A stretch of DNA of 64,000 nt from an uncultured Desulfobulbaceae bacterium (lineage in GTDB: Bacteria > Desulfobacterota > Desulfobulbia > Desulfobulbales > Desulfocapsaceae): the NCBI GenBank assembly GCA_947311315.1, contig CAMZKN010000111.1:38149-102148 (forward strand), written 5' to 3'. Both the position numbers and the translations under genes were made by a program. Under the pieces are notes generated by a model. That model ran no database searches and was not told the origin of the DNA. It saw only the letters and a list, made by a program, of their open reading frames with translations. This document shows positions 26,276 through 35,557 of the stretch, in pieces; positions within the stretch are counted from its first letter, which is position 1; each line of letters begins with the position of its first letter.

Positions 26276-26862
26276 TCTGCACCTACTGTAGATATTTCGC
26301 TCACCCTACCGGTATTTGTGGAACTTCCGTTATTAAAACTCTGTTCATATGTGCTATTCGAGTAATCGCTGCCAGCTGCATTGTATCCCTGTTTTAGCAC
26401 ATCACCGGCAACACTGATCCCATATCCTATCAAAGTGGCATTAGCCACATCGTGCACAATATTTTCCGCCATTTTATAGCCTGGATGAATCGAAGGGGTT
26501 ACAGGTAACGGCTGTTTGAATTCGGGCATAGGTGTATATGATATGGCCAGGCACGGCTCTGTAACTGTTAACGGTTTTTTCATACCAGGGTAAAAAACCG
26601 TTCTGGAACATTGCTGCCACTTGCTTTTAAAACCTGATTTCAGAGTAGCCTCTTTGATCATCAGATCCCTGTTTTGTAAAGTCCTATGCACAGCCAGCTC
26701 TTTTAAAACAGAGGCGTCAGCGATGGTTGCCACACCGTTGTCGATGTTAACTCCAGCCGCATTTAACAACTCTGGTGTAACCATTAGTGGTGCATTAGCG
26801 CAGCCACTCAGTGCAACAAGTAACACAATCAACATTACAAAATTTGTTTTCATTTTTTTCAC
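26272..26862 (-). CDS. Prophage-encoded lipoprotein, 196 aa
   Basis: A Lys-rich start, hydrophobic stretch and lipobox LSGC (Cys20) mark a lipoprotein for export and lipidation. The mature part has no recognised fold. It includes a hydrophobic-leaning segment (IVHDVANATLIGYGISVAG) and a Ser/Asn-rich tail. It is the fourth exported product of the distal fibre operon, so it may be a lysogenic-conversion or spanin/superinfection-exclusion factor. None of these is shown by sequence. Confidence 0.75.
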   Translation of the reverse strand: MKKMKTNFVMLIVLLVALSGCANAPLMVTPELLNAAGVNIDNGVATIADASVLKELAVHRTLQNRDLMIKEATLKSGFKSKWQQCSRTVFYPGMKKPLTVTEPCLAISYTPMPEFKQPLPVTPSIHPGYKMAENIVHDVANATLIGYGISVAGDVLKQGYNAAGSDYSNSTYEQSFNNGSSTNTGRVSEISTVGAE

Positions 26863-27723
26863 CTAGTTTGATCGTAATCCAAAGTTACCACGCATTCGAT
26901 GCGTAGATGATTTTTTCAAACTCTCCCCATTTTTCAAATATGTCTTGCGACGTTGTGTATTGCCAACCCAGTTGTTGGCACCATCCTTACACTGCCAAGT
27001 AACACCACCATCAACCACTATTGCATCTACCGTGGTAGGCCATGTTGGAGCTGTGCCCCCCGCAGTGCCAGCAACGGTAGCAACGTAATAGTAATTATCC
27101 AGATCGCCTGTCACCTCGTCATCCACGTCATATGTTGATCCAGCTACCCACCTTGAGCCTCGATACGTTGCCAGTTGCACCTTTACTGTGCCTAAATTTG
27201 GGAATACGCCAGACCAACACAACTGCCTGGCCGATGGATCATCAAAGACAAACGTTTTGGATTGATTATTAAGTATGCCATACAGGGCAACTCTTGACGT
27301 ATGGCCACCCACATCAACCGACGACCAGGTCGCATTGTCAATAATATTTGTCAATACGTAATCTATACATATTTCTCCAGCCGGGAGGGTTACTCCAGAG
27401 TCAACCGCTGAAGCATTGCTGCCATTAGCGGTTACAGTAAACGCAAACTCTGGGGATGCTGGAGATTCGGTTGCATCATCATAAACAGCAGATAACGTCC
27501 AGGCATAGGAGTAATCAAGGACAACATCAGAGGTACAATCAATAATACCAGGCGGAAAGGCGGCTACGTTACTACATGCAAGATTCCCATCTGTATAAAC
27601 GTTATATCCGGTTACCGTTGCACCTTCAGGGGATGTAAATGCAAATTCGATCTCAACTGTTTTTACAATTGCCGATGCTGGAAGAGGGATCAGAAAAAAA
27701 AGGATAAACAGCAACCTACGCAT
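26863..27723 (-). CDS. Exported tail-fibre-like protein with fibronectin-like and carbohydrate-binding-like domains
   Basis: The 286-aa product starts with a Sec signal peptide (MRRLLFILFFLIPLPASA). It is followed by an Fn3-like domain (EIEFAFTSPEGATVTGYNVY), a central domain rich in beta strands, and a C-terminal module WVAGSTYDVDDEV...YYYVATVAGTAGGTAPTWP...TWQC. That module recurs in the neighbours and resembles sugar-binding tail-tip modules. The basic C-terminal end (TQRRKTYLKN...) is unusual. Export of a tail-fibre-like protein is unexpected for a virion part. Confidence 0.7.
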   Translation of the reverse strand: MRRLLFILFFLIPLPASAIVKTVEIEFAFTSPEGATVTGYNVYTDGNLACSNVAAFPPGIIDCTSDVVLDYSYAWTLSAVYDDATESPASPEFAFTVTANGSNASAVDSGVTLPAGEICIDYVLTNIIDNATWSSVDVGGHTSRVALYGILNNQSKTFVFDDPSARQLCWSGVFPNLGTVKVQLATYRGSRWVAGSTYDVDDEVTGDLDNYYYVATVAGTAGGTAPTWPTTVDAIVVDGGVTWQCKDGANNWVGNTQRRKTYLKNGESLKKSSTHRMRGNFGLRSN

Positions 27724-28789
27724 AAATCATCTCCTCGTTTGCGATTGCCGCAAGCTCAGCGCTCGGATGACACAAGCCTGCATAGTCAACGATATTATAT
27801 TCACCATCCGCGCCATCTCGAATCATTGGCACCGCTGGCAGCAGATCCCGCACACCTGACGCAAGGATTTTTTTAGCAATCTCGATTATCCATGAATTAA
27901 TATTATCCAAAGACTTTATCATGCCACGCCGCAGGGCCAGGAAAGCGGCAACAATGGTCTCTTGCACGCAATCCTCAATATCGACATAAAATGGCACATA
28001 AAAACTATCTAATCGTTTAAACAAAAAGGCTTTAAGCCGACCTTTCTGTTGCTCAAACCAATCGTTTAACACATTGGTTTCCCCGTGCCAAAATCGCAGG
28101 AAACAATCAGCAAGGGAATGATTACTGGCCTCAGCCATGGCAACTGCCTTGACGACAAGATATTCTTTGCCGTACCATTGTAAATTGTCAGCCCGACAAT
28201 TTGATCTGTCACCGTCTATAAATACCGCCTGAAAATCACCCTCTTTATTTGGATGGAAGGCCCGTAATACTTCCATGTGTACATTTATATTTCCAGCAGC
28301 CTTGAGGGAATAAAGTTGTTCACTCTTGCTTTTCGTCATGTGAGTCTTAAGCAACACCTCATCACGTTTTCTGATAGACTTCAAACGGCCCATATTTGAT
28401 ACAAGGATACCGGCACAATCAGGCCGATTTATCTCTCGCCATTCTTCTCCTTGCAGATCCGGTATGGCTTTAGATTCCAACGTGCCCGCATGGGTTAAAC
28501 GGTTCCAACATTTCCGGCACAATCCTTTGCCATAAACAGGTGCTTCACACCCTTGCGAACAGGTTTCCCAACCATGATTGAGAGCACCACCAACAGTCCC
28601 TTTGGCTTTAAAATAGCAGTCACGGCACAATCCTTTTGCATAGTGTTTTTTATTACATTCACTGCATTTTTTTTCAGGCTTTTTATACAGAGGATCGCCG
28701 TGGATATTGTAGTTGTAATAGTGCTTGCGGCAAAACCCCTTACAGAATGCCGATTTATCACAGCCTACGATTGTACAGGATTTACTCAT
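27716..28789 (-). CDS. Zinc-knuckle, NUMOD4/HNH-like and sigma-region-2-like composite protein
   Basis: From the ATG at 28789 the product is 357 aa. The N-terminus has several zinc-knuckle repeats (VGCDKSAFCKGFCRKHYYNY, CSECNKKHYAKGLCRDCY, CEAPVYGKGLCRKCW). Next come a NUMOD4-like segment (EEWREINRPDCAGILVSN) and an HNH_3-like segment (IDGDRSNCRADNLQW) in which the expected catalytic His is not seen. The C-terminal ~110 residues resemble sigma-70 region 2 (VDIEDCVQETIVAAFLALRR). Such a composite is unusual. It may be a DNA-binding regulator or a domesticated homing endonuclease. It lies between two exported fibre-like genes. Confidence 0.65.
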   Translation of the reverse strand: MSKSCTIVGCDKSAFCKGFCRKHYYNYNIHGDPLYKKPEKKCSECNKKHYAKGLCRDCYFKAKGTVGGALNHGWETCSQGCEAPVYGKGLCRKCWNRLTHAGTLESKAIPDLQGEEWREINRPDCAGILVSNMGRLKSIRKRDEVLLKTHMTKSKSEQLYSLKAAGNINVHMEVLRAFHPNKEGDFQAVFIDGDRSNCRADNLQWYGKEYLVVKAVAMAEASNHSLADCFLRFWHGETNVLNDWFEQQKGRLKAFLFKRLDSFYVPFYVDIEDCVQETIVAAFLALRRGMIKSLDNINSWIIEIAKKILASGVRDLLPAVPMIRDGADGEYNIVDYAGLCHPSAELAAIANEEMIYA

Positions 28790-28790
28790 A

Positions 28791-29846
28791 TCATTGATTC
28801 CGAATGATAAATTTTGATCCAGAAATTTGTAGACGATCACCATTAACACGGCCAATTTTTCGGCCTGTTGGCTCGGAGTAAAAAGACCCCTGGAGACCAG
28901 GTGTAAATGTCCATTCGACCCCGTTTATATCTGGATCATCAATTGGTGTGGCAATAACTGACGCACCAGCCATTGGTTCAGCAACATATGTAGCAGTAAT
29001 TGTTAATTGATCAGGGTTTGATTGTGTACCAAGGGTGTAACTGCCGTCGTAATTAACTGAGTTTGATATTGTGACGGTTTGACCAGCGACGTAACCATGT
29101 GCAGACAGCGGCAGATTTACCGTACCATCACCATTATCGGTAACCTCAGCTCCAGTTATCTGTACTGTCTCTGTTCCGGCAAATGTCTCAGCGACATAGG
29201 TGGCGGTGATTATGATATTTGACTCTGTTGCCGTGGTCTGATCTGGAAGAATATAATCACCGTCATAGTTGACCGTGCCTGTGATTGTTACCGCATCTCC
29301 TGTTTTAAAAAGATTTGAACCCATTGGTATGGTAACGGTTCCATCCGTATTATCGACGGCGTCACCTGCATTTATATTTTTGCTCAAAGCAAGGGTAAAT
29401 TGCCGCATGATAGGCCATATCGGCTCTGTGACTCCAGTTGTGCCAGCCCTTGTAACCTCCCACCAATAATTCAGGGATGGGTACTCGCCAGCACTGATTT
29501 TATCACCAAGAACATAGGCTGTTGATGCAAACCAAGGCCCGCCCTCTGTCGCCATGGTTTGCCCGGTTATGTGTGTTGTCGATTTACCATCAAGATCCGT
29601 GCAAATATTATATGTTCTGTCTCCTGTTGGATCGTCCCACACGCTCGCTATTTGAGTTTTCCCGGAAAAAAACGCAACATAGATTCTGCGCTTTGCAATC
29701 ACATTATTCCACTCAATATCCATATATGATTTATCACCGGCACTGAGCCAAAGGCTGGATGGAGGAGTGTAAACAAGAGTCATGCAGGTGCTTGCAGCAG
29801 CACAAATAGAGGGCAAAAACAGCAATATAAAAAATATAAATCTCAT
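28791..29846 (-). CDS. Exported tail-fibre-like protein with FCCH-type repeats
   Basis: From the ATG at 29846 (351 aa) there is a signal peptide (MRFIFFILLFLPSICAAAS). A WFASTAYVLGDKISAG carbohydrate-binding-like module follows, then two copies of a ~70-residue beta module (DNTDGTVTIPMGSN... and DNGDGTVNLPLSAHG..., each with VNYDG and ITATYVAE). The repeat is typical of phage tail and fibre proteins. It overlaps the fibre operon on both sides with almost no spacing. Confidence 0.7.
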   Translation of the reverse strand: MRFIFFILLFLPSICAAASTCMTLVYTPPSSLWLSAGDKSYMDIEWNNVIAKRRIYVAFFSGKTQIASVWDDPTGDRTYNICTDLDGKSTTHITGQTMATEGGPWFASTAYVLGDKISAGEYPSLNYWWEVTRAGTTGVTEPIWPIMRQFTLALSKNINAGDAVDNTDGTVTIPMGSNLFKTGDAVTITGTVNYDGDYILPDQTTATESNIIITATYVAETFAGTETVQITGAEVTDNGDGTVNLPLSAHGYVAGQTVTISNSVNYDGSYTLGTQSNPDQLTITATYVAEPMAGASVIATPIDDPDINGVEWTFTPGLQGSFYSEPTGRKIGRVNGDRLQISGSKFIIRNQ

Positions 29847-29854
29847 AATATCAC

Positions 29855-31231
29855 CTACCATGTGGCGATTGCCGCACGCAGCCACGTATCTGTTGCAGTA
29901 CAGATATAGATATATCCTGTATCATATGCCCATGTGCCAGCAGTGCAGGTGTCCACTGCTGTCGCCGGTGCTGACACAGGGGCAAGAGTAACCTCAGAGT
30001 CACGAGCGATAACCGTGTCAATAGCTGCGTCAACTATAAGAGTCGACGGTGTGTTGTTGATTATTGCAACGACCTCAGCAGATGTATCGACTGTGGGGTC
30101 AACTTCTGTAAATGATGTCAGATAACCATTGTTATCTGCAAAAGCATCGACCTCAGTTTCCGTTAATTTATTGGCGCTGAAAGAAAGATTGCCAGCCCCG
30201 TCTGTTATTAGTGCGTCGTCAGCTGCACCATCGGCAACAGGCAAAACTAATGTTACATCAGCAGCCATATCAGCAGCAGCCTTCAGCGTAAAAATATTAG
30301 TGCCGTTTGCCGGGTCTTCCTGCAAGCCAATCTCTCCAGTCTCTCCAGTTGATGGTGCGCCAAAATCAAAACTATCGGCAACAAGCGTGGTAAAAACTGC
30401 CGTATTTGGGGTAACAGACCCGATAGGGCCAGGTGCCGTAAGATCAACTGTGCCACCTCCACCATCACCCCATAACAACGTCTTTGCGCCATCAGTTTGT
30501 AAAACCTGTCCGGCAGTACCGTCAACCGACGGCAGAGTTAAAATCAAATCAGCAGAAAGCGAGGAAGGAGCCTTAAAACCAACGATATTTGAGCCATTAT
30601 CAGGGTCTTCCTGCACATACATTTCGCCGGTGCTGCCAGAAGGCGGAGGGTCAACAATTAATGATTCAGCAGTGATGACGCCGGTAAGAGTAAGTGTGGT
30701 TCCTGTTGCATCACCGATTGCCGGATTTGCTCCGAGTTTTGCATCCCAGCCTGCTTTTTCCGCATCGGTCACTACTCTATGAGTGCTATCATCTGTTAAT
30801 TCTGATAAGGCGGTGGGTATAGCAGGAGTATTAATCAAATCCGCATAATCCTTATTCCATGCTACGAAAATTGGATCTGTCTCGGTATAGGTCTTGATAT
30901 ACCCCATGGCGCCTATATCGCTATCGCTCAAATGGGTATCAGTGTCCACAGTATGAGCCCCGGTAACAAAACCAAATGCCTCAATACCAGCCTGATCAAT
31001 ATGGGTGTCAAGATCGACATAGTTCGTCGGATCAATAGTGCCCTGGTTAGCCAATGACCAATCGACAAAACCTGAAAAAAGACCATACAGTTCTGTAAAA
31101 TTGCTATTCATCCGGCTACGATTAACCCCCATCGTCACACCGTTATCCAGCGTCAGCTGTGCCGCAATGGTTGCAATCGGCGTAGCCATACACATCAATA
31201 GCCAAATTATTGTAAAGAGTAGTCGTCGCAT
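29855..31231 (-). CDS. Exported tail-fibre-like protein, 458 aa
   Basis: The ATG at 31231 follows GGAGGATTGAT. A signal peptide (MRRLLFTIIWLLMCMATP) is followed by a tail-fibre N-terminal motif (NGVTMGVNRSRMNSNFTELY) and two copies of a module with QEDPDNGSNIVGFKAPSSL / QEDPANGTNIFTLKAA and (L)TLPSVDGTAG. That module is common in phage fibres. The C-terminus (DTCTAGTWAYDTGYIYICTA) looks like a receptor-facing cap. The signal peptide is odd for a virion protein. Confidence 0.75.
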   Translation of the reverse strand: MRRLLFTIIWLLMCMATPIATIAAQLTLDNGVTMGVNRSRMNSNFTELYGLFSGFVDWSLANQGTIDPTNYVDLDTHIDQAGIEAFGFVTGAHTVDTDTHLSDSDIGAMGYIKTYTETDPIFVAWNKDYADLINTPAIPTALSELTDDSTHRVVTDAEKAGWDAKLGANPAIGDATGTTLTLTGVITAESLIVDPPPSGSTGEMYVQEDPDNGSNIVGFKAPSSLSADLILTLPSVDGTAGQVLQTDGAKTLLWGDGGGGTVDLTAPGPIGSVTPNTAVFTTLVADSFDFGAPSTGETGEIGLQEDPANGTNIFTLKAAADMAADVTLVLPVADGAADDALITDGAGNLSFSANKLTETEVDAFADNNGYLTSFTEVDPTVDTSAEVVAIINNTPSTLIVDAAIDTVIARDSEVTLAPVSAPATAVDTCTAGTWAYDTGYIYICTATDTWLRAAIATW

Positions 31232-31232
31232 A

Positions 31233-31415
31233 TCAATCCTCCCATGGTGCTGTATCATCCCAAATATCACTATCATTCCAGACGTGCAGCGGTTGTCCGT
31301 CTGTTTTTATGACGACAATAAGCGGAGCCCGCCTATGTTTTTTTGACCCCCTGCAATTGCCGGATAAAACAGCAGCCTGAGACGCCTGCAAAATGGCTCT
31401 ACCAGTACATTCCAT
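31233..31415 (-). CDS. Small distal-tail operon protein, 60 aa
   Basis: A 60-residue product with an acidic C-terminus (WNDSDIWDDTAPWED) and no recognised motif. It fits tightly between neighbours (9 bp and 1 bp gaps), which is the main support for it being a gene. Confidence 0.5.
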   Translation of the reverse strand: MECTGRAILQASQAAVLSGNCRGSKKHRRAPLIVVIKTDGQPLHVWNDSDIWDDTAPWED

Positions 31416-31424
31416 TATTATTCC

Positions 31425-31706
31425 CTATTCCCAGTGGGCATCGAGTGGATCCGTCGGATCCTCTTCCAGCTCCAAACAAAAACGCCCTTTAGTGATGACT
31501 ATGATTTTTGTATTATTAAAATCCAGCTGCACATTACCACCGCTCCGAAATGGCACCGGTGTATCGCTGCTCTGGCTCGCAGAGCGCACACTGACCACTT
31601 CAGCCGGTTTTAATCCATCCACCGAGATTGTAACCGGAGGTGAGACCACGTCGAAAAAACCCGACAAGCCCTTTACTGCCCTCGCTGTCCAAATTATATT
31701 TGCCAT
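31425..31706 (-). CDS. Tail-region protein of unknown function, 93 aa
   Basis: A beta-rich 93-aa protein ending in acidic residues (ELEEDPTDPLDAHWE). No family recognised. It lies in the distal tail/fibre operon. Confidence 0.6.
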   Translation of the reverse strand: MANIIWTARAVKGLSGFFDVVSPPVTISVDGLKPAEVVSVRSASQSSDTPVPFRSGGNVQLDFNNTKIIVITKGRFCLELEEDPTDPLDAHWE

Positions 31707-31757
31707 TTTTTACTCCCTTAAATAAAGCGTGATTAAAGCGGCTTTATAATGAGTTTT

Positions 31758-32003
31758 TTAGTCTTTGTGCTGCAACCAGAATGGCCACCCTAAAAGGGTT
31801 GTACCAATCCACATAATATTAGCCACCGCTTCGTAAGTTTTTCCCTTGCGCCTGACGCAATGCCAAAGATAAAGATTAGCCTGAAAATACGTAACTTTCC
31901 CACTGCCAAAATATTCATCATGTTCCTTACAGCAGTCTCCCCACTGGTATTTTGTCCCTGGAATTCCATCGGGGAACAGTGTGCAATAATCTTTTGCTGC
32001 CAT
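31758..32003 (-). CDS. Small phospholipase-A2-like motif protein
   Basis: The 81-aa product contains WGDCCKEHDEYFGSGK, close to the PLA2 active-site pattern CCxxHD with a preceding Asp/Gly, and later LWHCVRRKGKTYE and a hydrophobic C-terminal helix (IMWIGTTLLGWPFW). Such proteins in phages are usually unannotated. Membrane-lipid cleavage or simple structural cysteines are both possible. It lies in the distal tail operon. Confidence 0.55.
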   Translation of the reverse strand: MAAKDYCTLFPDGIPGTKYQWGDCCKEHDEYFGSGKVTYFQANLYLWHCVRRKGKTYEAVANIMWIGTTLLGWPFWLQHKD

Positions 32004-32017
32004 TTCTTTACTCCTTG

Positions 32018-32713
32018 TTAACGAGGATCAACCCAGTTTTCGAGATCTTGCAAAGACATTGTCGTTAACTGATTTTTCAGCCCCCACCCCTCCTGCAGCC
32101 TGCCTTTTATATACATTTTCCCAGCCCGTACAAACGTTTTATACGCGGTAATATCCGCTATCGTAAGCATTACCGGTGCACCATTCGCAGCTGTTGCCAC
32201 TTTGATCTCGACAGGAAAATATGAAGACACATCAACACCATCAACAGCCAGCTCAACATAAAGATTTTTTTCACCTTCAAAATTTGCCTGGTCACGATCA
32301 AGCATCCGAACAGCTTGGCCACTTGCATCTGGATATACCCATCCTGTTGCTATCAGTTCGTCTGTCTTTTTATCAACAGCATCAAGGGTATCGATTAGCA
32401 ACTGTTGTTTTTTTTCTGTATCGTTCATGCCGTAATATGGGTCTGCCATACGGTCAATATATAACTGGATGTTGGCAATCAACTGTTCATATGGCTCAAA
32501 GGGGATCATGCTTTCAGAGATCAACGGATTTTTACTGTCTTGGAAAAACGGCAACTGCGGTTCATATCCCACATAAAATTTACCTGTAAAATCATAATCA
32601 GTGTATTTCAGGCATTCGGCAAAACTGTTGAAATGCACTGCCAGACCATCAATATTTTGAATAACAACCATGCTGCCATGTTCAACAAGCACCATACGTT
32701 TGTAATTACTCAT
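32018..32713 (-). CDS. Tail-region protein, possible fibre-assembly factor, 231 aa
   Basis: The product has a soluble N-terminal half (KRMVLVEHGSMVVIQNIDG), a helical middle (ELIATGWVYPDASGQAVRML) and a beta C-terminal region. It sits right after the collar/fibre gene, where tail-fibre assembly or fibre-associated proteins are usual. No named family can be assigned with confidence. Confidence 0.55.
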   Translation of the reverse strand: MSNYKRMVLVEHGSMVVIQNIDGLAVHFNSFAECLKYTDYDFTGKFYVGYEPQLPFFQDSKNPLISESMIPFEPYEQLIANIQLYIDRMADPYYGMNDTEKKQQLLIDTLDAVDKKTDELIATGWVYPDASGQAVRMLDRDQANFEGEKNLYVELAVDGVDVSSYFPVEIKVATAANGAPVMLTIADITAYKTFVRAGKMYIKGRLQEGWGLKNQLTTMSLQDLENWVDPR

Positions 32714-32714
32714 T

Positions 32715-33740
32715 CTATACCCCTGTATATTTGATAAAAATCAATGTGTGATGTGGTGGATCAAAGTCAACCGTTGTGTTTACAACATGGTAATGTCCGA
32801 CACCGTTACTGTGGAGTCCAGGCTCATTAACACCATTGCTATTTGTGCCCCAGTTATGCCGGTGGGCCTTACTGTTCGTCGTCGCTGATATTGTTATTTT
32901 TCCGTCGCCATCCTGCACACCAAGCTTGGACACATCAAAACCTATGAAATAATCAACAAGATCAGGAGTGCCGTTAGCCCCATTACAAATACTCCAGCCG
33001 TCAGGTGGCGTGGCCGACTCCCACATGGCATACATCCCATCAACTACTCCTATTTCCTCTGTTGCTGATGTCCACAACCCCAGATACATACGTTTAATAT
33101 TGTCAGTCACCGTAACGGCACCAAAGCTGTGTGAGCCCATATTAGCGCTTGCGTTACTCTCAACAACTGTGCCTGTATTCGGGGCCTCCCCAAACCCATT
33201 CATATGGTGATGGTTCCCACCATCTGGCGTGTCCCCAACGCTTTTACTCTCAACAACCAGCTCTGCGGCTGTGCTGTTTGTACCCGCGAGCAAAGATCCG
33301 GTGTCAGTTACATCGTCTAAATCTGGTTGAATTACATCTGATAATATCCCTGTTTTGGGGGGCATGTTTTTTAATTCAGCAACCGATTTAATTAATATAT
33401 ATTTACGCATCTGCGGGGTATAATTCGCAGTAGCTCCATGGGCATGATACCCAACTGCACCGTAAGTAGTTCGACCGTTTCCACCAGCACTTGCATTACC
33501 CATATTGCTCGCAAATCCAGTACCTCCGGCGTGGCTTCCAGCTGCTCCTGTTGTCACTCCAAATGCCTCAACACCTGCCCCGGAGATCCCAGCCACGATG
33601 CTCCCTTTTATGGCACCATCCACAGCAATAAACTGTCCCCAGCCGCTGGGGATATTATCTGCGGTGTCAAGATATGGCACGATGATTCCAGCGGGCACGA
33701 TAATTCCACCCCCGGTCGCCATCCACCAGTTTCTAAGCAT
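32715..33740 (-). CDS. Tail-collar/fibre protein with His-rich tip
   Basis: The 341-aa product has two tail-collar (microcystin-dependent-protein-like) motifs: NIPSGWGQFIAVDG and TPPDGWSICNGANGTPDLVD. Between and after them are glycine-rich stretches with repeated His pairs (GNHHHMNGFG, KAHRHNWGTN, GHYHVVNT) of the kind that bind metal in trimeric fibre tips. It overlaps the upstream gene by 8 bp. Confidence 0.75.
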   Translation of the reverse strand: MLRNWWMATGGGIIVPAGIIVPYLDTADNIPSGWGQFIAVDGAIKGSIVAGISGAGVEAFGVTTGAAGSHAGGTGFASNMGNASAGGNGRTTYGAVGYHAHGATANYTPQMRKYILIKSVAELKNMPPKTGILSDVIQPDLDDVTDTGSLLAGTNSTAAELVVESKSVGDTPDGGNHHHMNGFGEAPNTGTVVESNASANMGSHSFGAVTVTDNIKRMYLGLWTSATEEIGVVDGMYAMWESATPPDGWSICNGANGTPDLVDYFIGFDVSKLGVQDGDGKITISATTNSKAHRHNWGTNSNGVNEPGLHSNGVGHYHVVNTTVDFDPPHHTLIFIKYTGV

Positions 33741-34371
33741 AGTTCACTCCACAGAGACCACCGTCTATATTTGAGCCAGCATCCTCGTTGGCAAACACTA
33801 GCCGAACCCTGCCTGTTGTGATATCTGGGGCTTTGCCATCAGGCCATTTGATACTACTATCCCAGGTCACAAATCCCCCACCAGTAATCACCAGCATAAC
33901 GGTTTTATGCCTGCCATTTGGCCACCCGGAAAACGATATGGTGACCGCTGATGTCAGATTTAGGGTAAAAACATCAGCGGCTTTGACATCAATGGTGGTA
34001 TCAACACTGATATTGCCGTAATTGTGCATCGACTGGCCTTCTCTGCCCGAGAGGTTATACCAATTGGCCCCATTATCTAAAGTTGGGTCAATCCCGACAC
34101 ACGCTGTGGTCACACAGCGATATGTCGCGCCATTGCTTCCGGCCACGACATCGGGAAAATTGTACGTCGACCCCATATTGTGCGCCGCAATAGGAGTAGT
34201 CTGGTCAAGACCTGATGTGATTTTATTTAATTCTGTTATCGCCGCGTTTATATCAGTGCCAAAGCCAGTTAGAGCATCAACAAAGGCATCAGCCTTTTGT
34301 GCAAAATCTTCTGGATTGGTTTTGGTCGGTGGCTCAGGCAGAATGGTCACTGGAGATATGTTTAATGCCAT
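33733..34371 (-). CDS. Tail-tip/fibre-base protein, 212 aa
   Basis: The N-terminus (FAQKADAFVDALTGFGTDINAAI) is a helical segment often seen at the virion-attached end of phage tail fibres. A sugar-binding-like module (YNFPDVVAGSNGATYRCVT) and a C-terminal beta domain follow. It lies between the distal tail gene and the collar protein. Confidence 0.6.
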   Translation of the reverse strand: MALNISPVTILPEPPTKTNPEDFAQKADAFVDALTGFGTDINAAITELNKITSGLDQTTPIAAHNMGSTYNFPDVVAGSNGATYRCVTTACVGIDPTLDNGANWYNLSGREGQSMHNYGNISVDTTIDVKAADVFTLNLTSAVTISFSGWPNGRHKTVMLVITGGGFVTWDSSIKWPDGKAPDITTGRVRLVFANEDAGSNIDGGLCGVNYA

Positions 34372-34381
34372 AGCGTTTCCT

Positions 34382-35557
34382 CTAAATAAGTCCTTCTATT
34401 TCTATCGTGCACCAGGAGCGATTCGCCCCGGCAAGAACAACGTCAAAATCTTTAAAAATGCCGAAGATAACCAGAGATTCATATTCAATCCCCGGATTAT
34501 TGGCAGACCAGGCGGTGGGTGTCCCCCGCAAACCGGCAAGTAATTTATACACGGCATCCAGCTTGTAATTTTCAATACGCATCTTCACGCTGTTGCGCTT
34601 GGCCCAATACCCCTTTGTGACCGTTGTCCTGCCCAGATCGTCGGTATCCCTGGTGGAAAAATCAACCATCCCGGCACTGGCATCCCACTGTGTTATGCCG
34701 ATATCAAATGACCTGCCAACGATAACATTGCCGCATTTTGCCGTTTCACCTGGTTCGGCAATGATCCTGATACCAAGCACCCCGGCGTAGGTGATCACCG
34801 CTATATCTGCAGTGGCATCATTTTTTGATGAAAATTCCCCAAAGAAATATTCATACCAGTCTGAGATGGCGGCAATAACGGCAGCGCCATAAACAAGATC
34901 AACTTCACCGGACCAGAGCAGCGTTGTTTCTGTTGTGTCCCAGAGACTCAACTCCACACGCTTGCCCGCAAGGCCAAAGAGTGCTACATAATCAACCCGT
35001 TCAATATCGAGGGTGACATATATTTCATTCGAATTTTCAGTCTGAGTATTGACGAATTCATCAAACATCGCATACTGATTTGTCGAGCCAAGAACCTTCC
35101 AGAAGCCGATCTCATCTTCACTGGTAACAGTCCAGTTGGTATGGGTTCCTTCGCCTGTCGCCGAATAAACGGTCACATCAAGCTGGCCGCTGCCACTGTC
35201 ATATGCGGTCACTTCTCCCGTCATTTTGACGGTCTTGGGTGTCGTCGTCTTTGTGATTAGAACAATCATCCCAGGACTAAAGGAAAGCCCGGCCTCTATC
35301 GTTAATGTCTTTGTACCGTTTCCGATCAACACACTGGTTGAGCTGGTACCTATTTCTTTAACCGGCTGCAGCCAGTCGGCAGGCGGGCGGTTGGTATTAT
35401 TGCCCCGCAGTGATTCATATACTGTGTGTGGCGCAACGTCAGAAACCTGGACAGTATCTCCCAGGCCATATGTTGTGGTCGACAGCCATTCCGCTTCACT
35501 GTTTGCCGGAACTGTGGTTGTCTTAAGTGCAATTGCACGTGGATCAATTACTCTCAT
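34382..35557 (-). CDS. Distal tail protein, 391 aa
   Basis: It follows the tape-measure gene, the position of distal-tail/tail-tip components. The sequence has an AEWLSTTTYGLGDTVQ module near residue 20 (also found in the distal fibre genes), then long beta-rich regions with many aromatic residues. Its start overlaps the tape-measure stop (4 bp). Exact family not recognised. Confidence 0.6.
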   Translation of the reverse strand: MRVIDPRAIALKTTTVPANSEAEWLSTTTYGLGDTVQVSDVAPHTVYESLRGNNTNRPPADWLQPVKEIGTSSTSVLIGNGTKTLTIEAGLSFSPGMIVLITKTTTPKTVKMTGEVTAYDSGSGQLDVTVYSATGEGTHTNWTVTSEDEIGFWKVLGSTNQYAMFDEFVNTQTENSNEIYVTLDIERVDYVALFGLAGKRVELSLWDTTETTLLWSGEVDLVYGAAVIAAISDWYEYFFGEFSSKNDATADIAVITYAGVLGIRIIAEPGETAKCGNVIVGRSFDIGITQWDASAGMVDFSTRDTDDLGRTTVTKGYWAKRNSVKMRIENYKLDAVYKLLAGLRGTPTAWSANNPGIEYESLVIFGIFKDFDVVLAGANRSWCTIEIEGLI

